A DNA stretch of 9,493 nt from Candidatus Woesearchaeota archaeon. GTDB lineage: Archaea > Nanobdellota > Nanobdellia > Woesearchaeales > UBA525. Below the pieces are notes generated by a model that was not told where the DNA came from, searched no databases, and saw only the letters and a program-made list of their open reading frames with translations. Below are positions 1 to 5,987 of this stretch, one piece after another. The position numbers and the translations under genes were made by a program. How positions within the stretch are numbered: the stretch's first letter is position 1; every line of letters starts with the position of its first letter. Location of the stretch: NCBI GenBank assembly GCA_023252315.1, contig JAJPEB010000039.1, positions 1-9,493 on the forward strand, in the 5' to 3' direction.

Positions 1-530
1 TGCTGAGCCTGCGCACGCGCGACGCCGCGACCGCGGTCGTCTCGCAGCGGCTCTTCGCCGTCGCCGACACGCCCGAGAAGGTACTCGCGCTCGGCGAGGC
101 GCGTCTCGCCGAGCTCATCCGCGGCGTCGGGTTCAGGGGGACGAAGGCGCGCGCGATCACGGAGACGTGCAGGCTGCTCATCGGGCGTTACGGCGGGAAG
201 GTCCCCGACACCATAGATGAGCTCGTCACGCTGCCGGGCGTGGGCCGCAAGACCGCGAACCTCGTGCTCGTCGAGGGCTATCGCAAGCCAGCCATCTGCG
301 TCGACACGCACGTGCACCGCATCGACAACATCTGGGGCTACGTGCGCACGAAGACGCCCGAGCAGACCGAATTCGCGCTGCGCGAGCGGCTGCCGCGCAA
401 GCACTGGATGAAGTACAACATGCTGCTCGTGGCGTTCGGCCAGCAGACGTGCGTGCCCGTGAGCCCCAAGTGCTCGCAGTGCCCGGTGCTCCCGCTCTGC
501 CCACGGATCGGCGTGACGCGCTCGAGATGA
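1..530 (+). CDS. nth: Endonuclease III, C-terminal part (5' end cut by window edge)
   Basis: This is a DNA glycosylase/AP lyase of base-excision repair that removes oxidised pyrimidines. The frame is open from base 3 to the TGA at 528-530, giving about 175 residues; perhaps 30-40 N-terminal residues lie outside the window. It begins in the helix that reads LSLRTRD, the archaeal version of the E. coli LSAQ-T-D segment. The helix-hairpin-helix [10 protein letters not shown] follows, with the catalytic lysine at codon 249-251. The catalytic aspartate is in VDTHVHR (codon 303-305). The C-terminus carries an intact Fe4S4 loop, C-x6-C-x2-C-x5-C, with cysteine codons at 450, 471, 480 and 498. All hallmark residues visible here are present, so the enzyme should be active. 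It is convergent with the next gene and followed by a hairpin plus a pyrimidine-rich tract. A GTG at 240 lies inside the HhH motif and is not a start. Confidence 0.95.
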   Translation, partial: LSLRTRDAATAVVSQRLFAVADTPEKVLALGEARLAELIRGVGFRGTKARAITETCRLLIGRYGGKVPDTIDELVTLPGVGRKTANLVLVEGYRKPAICVDTHVHRIDNIWGYVRTKTPEQTEFALRERLPRKHWMKYNMLLVAFGQQTCVPVSPKCSQCPVLPLCPRIGVTRSR

Positions 531-536
531 TGCGAT

Positions 537-590
537 GCGGAGCGTGATCGCTCCGCCGTCCTCTCCTGCTGCCCTCTTTCCTTATGCTCG
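537..590 (+). terminator. Hairpin plus pyrimidine-rich tract after nth
   Basis: A perfect 8-bp inverted repeat lies just after the nth stop: GCGGAGCG at 537-544 and CGCTCCGC at 549-556, with a TGAT loop. It is followed by a C/T-rich stretch (about 557-587) containing CTCTTTCCTT. Archaeal termination relies mainly on T-rich non-template tracts, so the hairpin may be secondary. The site lies between two converging genes, the expected place for a terminator. Function is inferred. Confidence 0.45.
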
Positions 591-642
591 AGCACTTCTC
601 GGGAATGCGTGGCGAACCGGCGCAGCGCAAGCCTGGCTCCGG

Positions 643-1026
643 CTACGCTCTTGGCGTCTGCCTGGCGCTCATCTCGTCCTCGAGCATGAGCCTGAACGAC
701 TCGCGGCTCATCCGCTTCTCGGGCGCCCACGCGTCCGTGCGCGATTGCAGGCGCTGCAGCTGCGGCCTCTTCGCGACGGCGCCCAGCTGCGCGAGCACGG
801 CGCGCACGCGCTGCATGGAGGCACGCGTCTCGTCCTCGAGCGACGCGAGATCGCGGTGCATCGCGCGGAACTCCTCGTCGAGGTCAGTGCGCATGCGCGA
901 GGCGCCCCTCTTTGTGCGCAGCGCGCGCTCGCGCGAGAGGACCACGGAGGAGAAGAGCGCGTCCGAGCGCGCGCGCAGGCGCTGCAGGTACGCGGGGTCG
1001 ATGTCGTTTCCCGGCGCGGGCTCCAT
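643..1026 (-). CDS. Hypothetical helical protein, 127 aa
   Basis: I do not recognise a family. The protein is highly charged, with many Arg, Glu and Asp, and looks almost entirely alpha-helical. Likely helices are at about residues 11-38, 44-84, 86-98 and 105-122, with coiled-coil character around 48-80 (DLDEEFRAMHRDLASLEDE). There is no signal peptide, membrane segment or cysteine. The ATG at 1024-1026 is supported by a TATTTTATA box centred 28 nt upstream, which predicts a leaderless transcript. The third codon positions are strongly G/C, as in neighbouring genes, whereas overlapping + strand frames give Ser/Arg/Cys-rich translations typical of antisense shadows. It converges with nth and diverges from the coiled-coil gene, so it is a single-gene transcript. 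It could be a small DNA-binding or scaffold protein, but nothing specific shows this. Confidence 0.7.
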   Translation of the reverse strand: MEPAPGNDIDPAYLQRLRARSDALFSSVVLSRERALRTKRGASRMRTDLDEEFRAMHRDLASLEDETRASMQRVRAVLAQLGAVAKRPQLQRLQSRTDAWAPEKRMSRESFRLMLEDEMSARQTPRA

Positions 1027-1049
1027 CGCCGCTGCCCGCGGGACCGCGC

Positions 1050-1058
1050 TATAAAATA
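1050..1058 (-). promoter_or_regulatory. TATA box of the 127-aa gene
   Basis: On the minus strand this reads TATTTTATA in otherwise G/C-rich DNA. Its centre is 28 nt from the ATG at 1026, the standard archaeal TATA-to-start distance, so the transcript is predicted to be leaderless. A GGAAAC stretch a few bases further upstream could be the BRE. It lies about 40 bp from the divergent promoter at 1084-1097. Confidence 0.65.
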
Positions 1059-1083
1059 CGTCGTTTCCTCCCGTGAATGGTAA

Positions 1084-1097
1084 CGAAAACTATATAA
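1084..1097 (+). promoter_or_regulatory. BRE/TATA promoter of the coiled-coil protein gene
   Basis: The sequence CGAAAACTATATAA combines a purine-rich BRE-like part (CGAAAA) with TATATAA. The identical 14 bases occur before xfp at 3547-3560. Applying the spacing seen there, transcription would begin near 1121, leaving about 37 nt of leader before the ATG at 1158. This gene therefore appears leadered, unlike its neighbours. Confidence 0.7.
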
Positions 1098-1145
1098 CGA
1101 TTTCGAGGAGCCTTCGGCCATGCGCACGTCGTGCGCAGAGGGAAA

Positions 1146-1154
1146 GGGGGGGAG
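1146..1154 (+). promoter_or_regulatory. Shine-Dalgarno-like G run deciding the start at 1158
   Basis: GGGGGGGAG ends 3 nt before the ATG at 1158. The GGAG core is close to the start, but the purine run gives several registers for pairing with the 16S 3' end. It is one of only two plausible ribosome-binding sites in the window and fits a leadered mRNA. Confidence 0.45.
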
Positions 1155-1157
1155 AGA

Positions 1158-3434
1158 ATGTCAGACCTGGACTTGGTGCCGCCACCGATGCCTGGCGAGC
1201 GGCAGCAGCAACGCAGCGGAGGGTTCCTCAAGAGGTTCTTCTTCAAGGAGGAGGCTCCGCAGCAGCCGGCGCCCGCGATGCGCTCGCCGACCCCTCCCGC
1301 GCGCAGCGACGATGTCGATTTCGACGAGATCAAGCGCAAGCTCGGCCTCGACGACGCATCACCGTCCACGCAACGCTCCCCGCTCGACGACGCGGACGCG
1401 CTCTTCACGCCGCCGAGGATGGCGGCCGACGACGAGCGCGACCCGCCGCTCCCGACGAGCGACGAGGCGATGCGCGCGGGCGCGCTGCTCGACTCGCTCC
1501 CCGCGGACATCGCTCCCCTTTCGCCCGCGATGCCCGAGCCTCCCGCCCCGCAGCCGCAGCAGAAGGCGGCTCCCGAAAAGCCCGCTCCCGTGAAGAAGGA
1601 GAAGGAGCCAGTCCTCACCGCGAAGCAGCGCAGGGCAGCGGCGTCGGCGCAGAAGGCCGCGCAGGACATCGCTCCCGCACGCGCTCCCTCGCAGCAGAGC
1701 GATTGGGCGTCGGACGCGGCGGCGCCGTCCGCGGGCATGCCCTCGTCGACATGGTCGGGCGATGTGGCCCCGATGCCGAGGATGCCCGCGCAGCCCGCGA
1801 GCGCCATGAACGCGTGGGCGCAGGACGTGCCCGCGTCGCCGCTGCCCGCGACGCCTGCGTTCGCAGGAGACATCGCAGGGGGCGAGCACCACGATGCGGT
1901 CGAGCGCCAGCTCGAGCCCATCGAGAAGGCGCAGCAGGCCATCGCGAAGGAAATCGAGGCCGCGACCCCGCCGCCGCTGCCCGAGCTCTCGGACTGGCAC
2001 ATGCAGGAGAAGGAGGTGCCGCCGGACAAGTACTTCATCCTCCGCAACGGGCACCGCGTGCGCTCGCTGCGAGAGTTGCTCGCGGCCATGGAATTCATCG
2101 ACGACGCGACGTTCTCGCACCACGTGAACCAGTACCGCAACGACTTCGCGAACTGGGTCCACGGGGTCATCGGCGACCCCGCGCTCGCGGAGCGCGTGCG
2201 ACGAGCCGACGACAAGGAGGAGGTCGCGGCGATCCTGCGCAAGGAGCGCACGCAGGCCGAGCAGTCGCTCGCTTCGGACATGCGCAAGCAGGAGCAGGGC
2301 GTGAAGAAGCTCTCAGACCTCTCGGGCAAGCTCGACGACCTCAAGCGCAGGCTCGACCAGAAGACGAAGGAGCTCGCGGACGAGAAGGCGAAGGGCGCGC
2401 AGCGCCTCAAGGCAGCGCTCGATCAGGAGCTCAAGCGGCGTCTCGACATCGAGCGCGGCAAGCTCGACGCGCAGCGCGGCAAGCTCGCGGAGCAGCAGGC
2501 GCAAGCGCAGCTGCTCACGTCGCAGGCCCAGGACCGCGCGAAGGCGGCGCAGGAGCGCGAGCAGGCGATCGCCAAGCGCGAGGAGGACCTCGCGAAGCGC
2601 GCGGCGCAGCTCGCGCAGGAGCGGCAGGAGGCCGCGCCCGTGCTCAAGGACGCGCAGAAGGTGCGCGCGGACCTCGAGAGCATCAGGAAGTACCAGTCGC
2701 AGGTGCAAGAGAGCCTCAAGGACATCGCGAAGCGCGAGGCGGCGATCGCGCGCCAGGACGAGACGCTGCGCCAGCGCGAGCGCAAGGCGACGCAGGACCT
2801 CACGCGCATCGCGGAGGAGACCGCGAGGCTCGACGCGCTCAAGGCGGAGCACGCGGCGCGCGAGGAGAAGGTCGCAGCCCTCGAGCGGCAGGCGCGCGCG
2901 ACGGCCGCGGAGTCCGCGAAGCGCAAGGCGGAGGCGGTGGCGCAGGAGAAGAAGTCGGCGGAGGCGCTCAAGGCGCAGACGAGGCAGCTCGAGGAGCTGC
3001 GCAAGCGCGTGGACGACGCCCTCAAGAAGGTCATCAAGAACAAGGAGAAGGCGATGTACGCGAAGCAGCTGCGCGAGCACCTCGAGCAGGCGATCAGGCT
3101 CACGAAGGAGGACGTCGCGGCCGAGCGCAAGCAGCTCGAGCAGGCGGGCTTTGGGAGCTATATGCAGGCGAAGGAGGACGCGACGCCGATCGGCCAGCCT
3201 GCGTCGCGCGTGGAGGACGACGTGCTGCGCGTGCGCGACCTCGACGCCTACAGGAAGGTCGAGCAGGCGCGCGCCGCGCTCGAGCGCAAGGACGTCGCGT
3301 CGGCGAGGAGGCTCTACAACGAGCTGCGCGAGGACTTCGCCAAGCAGAAGCTCGAGGCGCCCGAGAAGAACGCGCTCTACATGTCGATCAGGGAGCTCTA
3401 CGACGACATCCATCTCGCGATGCTGGAGCAGTAG
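1158..3434 (+). CDS. Large coiled-coil protein with disordered N-terminus and helical C-terminal module, 758 aa
   Basis: Function unknown. Residues 1-270 are Pro/Ala-rich and probably disordered, with two more ordered islands: a short hydrophobic-basic patch (GGFLKRFFFK, 21-30) and an acidic-then-basic segment (DDVDFDEIKRKLGLD, 52-66). A small globular domain follows at about 289-362, with a core reading YFILRNGHRVRSLREL and then HHVNQYRNDFANWV; I recall similar domains in uncharacterised archaeal proteins but cannot name the family securely. Residues about 363-670 form a long Lys/Arg/Glu/Ala/Gln coiled coil. The last 67 residues (692-758) are a two- or three-helix module (DAYRKVEQARAALERKD, then RELYDDI) like one recurrent in DPANN proteins. 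There is no signal peptide or membrane span, so it is probably cytoplasmic. ATG 1158 is chosen because a G-rich run (GGGGGAG, 1148-1154) lies just upstream and the SDLDL start is plausible. A GTG at 1131 is in frame but has no ribosome-binding site and poor TATA spacing. Confidence 0.88.
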   Translation: MSDLDLVPPPMPGERQQQRSGGFLKRFFFKEEAPQQPAPAMRSPTPPARSDDVDFDEIKRKLGLDDASPSTQRSPLDDADALFTPPRMAADDERDPPLPTSDEAMRAGALLDSLPADIAPLSPAMPEPPAPQPQQKAAPEKPAPVKKEKEPVLTAKQRRAAASAQKAAQDIAPARAPSQQSDWASDAAAPSAGMPSSTWSGDVAPMPRMPAQPASAMNAWAQDVPASPLPATPAFAGDIAGGEHHDAVERQLEPIEKAQQAIAKEIEAATPPPLPELSDWHMQEKEVPPDKYFILRNGHRVRSLRELLAAMEFIDDATFSHHVNQYRNDFANWVHGVIGDPALAERVRRADDKEEVAAILRKERTQAEQSLASDMRKQEQGVKKLSDLSGKLDDLKRRLDQKTKELADEKAKGAQRLKAALDQELKRRLDIERGKLDAQRGKLAEQQAQAQLLTSQAQDRAKAAQEREQAIAKREEDLAKRAAQLAQERQEAAPVLKDAQKVRADLESIRKYQSQVQESLKDIAKREAAIARQDETLRQRERKATQDLTRIAEETARLDALKAEHAAREEKVAALERQARATAAESAKRKAEAVAQEKKSAEALKAQTRQLEELRKRVDDALKKVIKNKEKAMYAKQLREHLEQAIRLTKEDVAAERKQLEQAGFGSYMQAKEDATPIGQPASRVEDDVLRVRDLDAYRKVEQARAALERKDVASARRLYNELREDFAKQKLEAPEKNALYMSIRELYDDIHLAMLEQ
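1497..1883 (+). repeat. Degenerate short peptide motif repeated in the disordered region
   Basis: Within the disordered part of the 758-aa protein, a motif with Asp followed by Ile/Val/Ala and Ala/Pro recurs at Asp117, 170, 186, 202, 223 and 238. The flanks read PADIAP, AQDIAP, ASDAAA, SGDVAP, AQDVPA and AGDIAG. In the last four copies an aromatic residue sits three positions before the Asp (Trp183, Trp199, Trp220, Phe235). The first two copies share the 12 bases GACATCGCTCCC (1506-1517 and 1665-1676); otherwise the DNA is not strongly repeated, so the conservation is mainly at protein level. Confidence 0.55.
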
Positions 3435-3440
3435 AGATCC

Positions 3441-3470
3441 TGTTCTTTCTCTCTCTTTTTCTATCCCTTC
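3441..3470 (+). terminator. Pyrimidine/T-rich terminator after the coiled-coil gene
   Basis: An almost pure C/T tract with runs of T (TGTTCTTTCTCTCTCTTTTTCTATCC begins it) starts 7 nt after the TAG at 3432-3434. T-rich non-template tracts are the usual archaeal terminators. It stands out against the G/C-rich surroundings and separates this gene from the xfp-ack operon. Confidence 0.65.
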
Positions 3471-3479
3471 AAGCGATGG

Positions 3480-3508
3480 TATATTGGTGCCCTCCGCTCC
3501 GAGCGAGG
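3480..3508 (+). other. Weak TATA-like site and small inverted repeat in the pre-xfp gap
   Basis: The 149-bp gap before xfp contains TATATT (3480-3485) and an imperfect inverted repeat CCTCCGCTC/GAGCGAGG (3491-3508) with almost no loop. The TATA-like site could drive a second, leadered xfp transcript starting near 3508-3510. I see no support beyond the bases themselves. Confidence 0.2.
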
Positions 3509-3546
3509 CGAGGCGCAGGTGCGAATCGTGACGGTTCTCTCATGCA

Positions 3547-3560
3547 CGAAAACTATATAA
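3547..3560 (+). promoter_or_regulatory. BRE/TATA promoter of the xfp-ack operon
   Basis: CGAAAACTATATAA, identical to the element at 1084-1097. TATATAA is centred at 3557, 27 nt before the GTG at 3584, which predicts a leaderless xfp mRNA. The element lies inside the reading frame that an upstream ATG (3542) would open, arguing against that ATG as the start. Confidence 0.75.
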
Positions 3561-3583
3561 GCCGTCCTCAGAGAATTTTCGGT

Positions 3584-5962
3584 GTGGCGAAGGAAGACGA
3601 GAAGAACGCGGCGAAGAGCACAGCTATCACCTCCCAGGAGCTCGCGTGGGCAGAGCGGCACTGGCGCGCGTCGAACTACATCGCGGCGGCGGCGGTCTAC
3701 CTCAAGGCGAACTTCTTCCTCGAGCGCCCGCTCAAGAGCGCCGACATCAAGGAGTCGCTGCTGGGCCACTGGGGCACGTGCCCGGGCATCAACTTCGTCT
3801 ACACGCACCTCGACCTCCTCGTGAGCAGGCACAAGCAGAGCACGCTGCTCCTGACAGGCCCCGGCCATGGCTTCGCGGCGATCCTCGCGAACCAGTTCCT
3901 CGAGGGCACGCTCGCGGAATACTACGCCGAGTACGCGCGCGACCGCGCGGGCATGGGCAACCTCATCAAGGCGTTCTGCTGGCCGATGGGCTTCCCGAGC
4001 CACCTCAACCCCATGATCCCCGGCTGCATCCACGAGGGCGGCGAGCTCGGCTACGCGCTCGCGACGGCGTTCGGCGCGGCGTTCGACAACCCCGACCTGC
4101 TCGTGGTCGCGATCATCGGCGACGGGGAGGCGGAGACGGGCCCCACCGCGACCGCGTGGCACAGCATCAAGTTCCTCGACCCGAAGTCGAGCGGCGCGGT
4201 CCTCCCGATCCTGCACCTCAACCGCTACAAGATCAGCAGCCCCACGATCTTCGGCACGATGACCGACGGCGAGCTCACGGCGCTCTTCACGGGCTACGGC
4301 TACGAGCCGCGCGTCGTCGGCCCCGACCACAAGGAGATGGCGCATGCGATGGAGTGGGCGTACGCGCGCATCAGGGATATCCAGGACGCCGCGCGCAAGG
4401 GGAAGCCGGCCGCGCGCCCGAAGTGGCCCATGCTCATCGCCGAGACGCCCAAGGGGTGGACAGGCATCAAGAGCGTCGACGGCAAGCGCGTGGAGGGGAG
4501 CTACCGCAGCCACCAGGTGCCGGCGGCAGACGTGAAGACGAACCCGGAGTCGCTCGCGGCGCTCGAGCGCTGGCTCAAGAGCTACCACCCGCACGAGCTC
4601 TTCCCGCAGGGCGAGGTCGCGCCCGACGTGCTCACGTACGTCCCGAAGGGGGACCTGCGCATCGGGAACAACCCGCACGGCATCGGCGGCAAGCTGCGCG
4701 CGCCGCTGCGCATGCCCGACATCGCGGCGCTCGAGACCCCGATCGACGGTCGCGGCAAGAAGACCGCGAGCAGCATGGAGGCGGCGGGCGCGCTCCTTCG
4801 CGACGTGTGCAAGGGCAACCCCGACACCTTCAGGATCATGAGCCCCGACGAGCTCGCGAGCAACAAGCTCGACGCGGTGCTGCAGGCGACAGGGCGCGCG
4901 TACGCATGGCCCCACGACAAGGACGACGATACGCTGCACCCCGACGGGCGCGTCATGGAGATGCTCTCCGAGCACACGCTGCAGGCGTGGATGCAGGGCT
5001 ACGTGCTCACGGGCAGGCATGCGCTCTTCCCGAGCTACGAGGCGTTCGTGCCGATCGTGGACAGCATGGTGAGCCAGTACCTCAAGTTCATCGAGCTCAG
5101 CTCCGAGTGCTCGTGGCGCCCGCCCGTCTCGGGCCTCAACTACATCCTCACGAGCGTGTGCTGGAGGCAGGACCACAACGGCTTCTCGCACCAGAACCCC
5201 GGATTCATCAACATGCTCCTCAACAAGGCGAAGGAGGAGCAGCTCGTGCGCATCTATCTCCCCGCCGACGCGAACCTCACGCTCGCGGTCCTCGACCACG
5301 CGCTGCGCAGCACGAACCGCGTGAACGCGATCATCGCCGACAAGCGCCCGATCAAGCAGTGGCTCTCGCTCAAGGAAGCGGTCGAGCAGTGCAAGGCAGG
5401 CGCCTCGGTCTGGCAGTTCGCGAGCCAGGAGAACCCCGACGTCGTGCTCGCGGCGGCGGGCGATTACCAGACGCAGGAGTCGCTCGCGGCGATCCAGCTG
5501 CTGCGCGACCTCGTCCCCGACCTCAAGGCGAGATTCGTGAACGTGAGCGAGCTCAACGTGCTCGGCGTCAGGCACTTCTTCCCCAACGGGCTCGACGACC
5601 TCGCGTTCAACGCCCTCTTTCCGGAGGAGCGCAACGTCGTCTTCTCGTTCCACGGCTATCCCGGCGCGATCAAGCAGCTCCTCTTCGACAGGAAGAGGAA
5701 CGAGCGCTTCCACATCTACGGCTACATCGAGAAGGGCACGACGACGACGCCCTTCGACATGCTCGTGCGCAACAACGTGAGCCGCTACCACCTCGCGAAG
5801 CGCGCGATCCTGCACGCGGCCGCGGTCAACCCGAAGGTGGCCGCGAACGCGCACCTCTTCACGACGATGCTCGAGAGCATGACGCTCGAGCACCGCGCGT
5901 ACATCCTCGAGCACGGCGCCGACCCGCCGGAGATCACGGGCTGGAAATGGAAGCTGCGGTGA
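3584..5962 (+). CDS. xfp: Xylulose-5-phosphate/fructose-6-phosphate phosphoketolase
   Basis: This thiamine-diphosphate enzyme cleaves xylulose-5-P (and often fructose-6-P) with phosphate to acetyl phosphate plus glyceraldehyde-3-P (or erythrose-4-P). At 792 aa it has the usual family length. Hallmarks in order: LLGHWGTCPG (His62), TGPGHG (His95), GCIHEGGELGYAL (His150), the DGEAETGP signature (180-187) of the ThDP/Mg site, HLN (211-213), GWTGIKSVDG with EGSYRSHQVP (His310), SYEAF (Glu486) and WRQDHNGFSHQNPG (His531, Asn532). PFDMLVRNN near the end is also typical. Deviations from the common bacterial sequences are HLNRYKI for HLNGYKI, GPGHGF for GPGHGG, and an altered stretch before GCIHEGG. 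The GTG start is chosen because the TATA box is 27 nt upstream and no Shine-Dalgarno is present. The ATG at 3542 would put the TATA box inside the gene. It is followed after 25 nt by ack, which consumes its product. Confidence 0.96.
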   Translation: MAKEDEKNAAKSTAITSQELAWAERHWRASNYIAAAAVYLKANFFLERPLKSADIKESLLGHWGTCPGINFVYTHLDLLVSRHKQSTLLLTGPGHGFAAILANQFLEGTLAEYYAEYARDRAGMGNLIKAFCWPMGFPSHLNPMIPGCIHEGGELGYALATAFGAAFDNPDLLVVAIIGDGEAETGPTATAWHSIKFLDPKSSGAVLPILHLNRYKISSPTIFGTMTDGELTALFTGYGYEPRVVGPDHKEMAHAMEWAYARIRDIQDAARKGKPAARPKWPMLIAETPKGWTGIKSVDGKRVEGSYRSHQVPAADVKTNPESLAALERWLKSYHPHELFPQGEVAPDVLTYVPKGDLRIGNNPHGIGGKLRAPLRMPDIAALETPIDGRGKKTASSMEAAGALLRDVCKGNPDTFRIMSPDELASNKLDAVLQATGRAYAWPHDKDDDTLHPDGRVMEMLSEHTLQAWMQGYVLTGRHALFPSYEAFVPIVDSMVSQYLKFIELSSECSWRPPVSGLNYILTSVCWRQDHNGFSHQNPGFINMLLNKAKEEQLVRIYLPADANLTLAVLDHALRSTNRVNAIIADKRPIKQWLSLKEAVEQCKAGASVWQFASQENPDVVLAAAGDYQTQESLAAIQLLRDLVPDLKARFVNVSELNVLGVRHFFPNGLDDLAFNALFPEERNVVFSFHGYPGAIKQLLFDRKRNERFHIYGYIEKGTTTTPFDMLVRNNVSRYHLAKRAILHAAAVNPKVAANAHLFTTMLESMTLEHRAYILEHGADPPEITGWKWKLR

Positions 5963-5975
5963 GCGCGCGGACTGC

Positions 5976-5980
5976 GAGGG
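5976..5980 (+). promoter_or_regulatory. Ribosome-binding site of ack
   Basis: GAGGG lies 7 nt before the ATG at 5988 and 10 nt before the ATG at 5991. There is no TATA box in the 25-nt gap, so ack is read from the xfp transcript and, as an internal cistron, needs a Shine-Dalgarno site. Confidence 0.5.
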
Positions 5981-5987
5981 CGCAGCG

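Noticed and set aside
584..1054. A 156-codon + strand frame opposite the 127-aa gene
   Set aside because: The product is rich in Ser, Arg and Cys, as antisense shadows are, and lacks a TATA box. The minus-strand gene has a correctly spaced one.
1120..1593. A leaderless ORF beginning at the ATG placed ideally after the 1084-1097 promoter
   Set aside because: The translation is Arg/Ser-rich and overlaps the real gene in another frame. It is kept only as a hint of a possible G-run length error.
1049..3413. Long antisense frames over the coiled-coil gene (up to 453 codons)
   Set aside because: The translations are Ser/Ala/Cys- or Leu/Arg-rich mirrors of the GAG/AAG/CGC-rich coding strand, and no promoter or ribosome-binding site supports them.
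3515..3535. GGTGCGAATCGTGAC looks like a tRNA T-arm
   Set aside because: No acceptor stem, D-arm or anticodon arm can be built around it.
1073..5962. A 1629-codon open frame that appears to fuse a protein to phosphoketolase
   Set aside because: Its first ~790 codons are the +1 frame of the 758-aa coiled-coil gene and give an Arg/Gly-rich, low-quality translation. It crosses a T-rich terminator and the xfp TATA box. The lack of stops is a product of high G+C.
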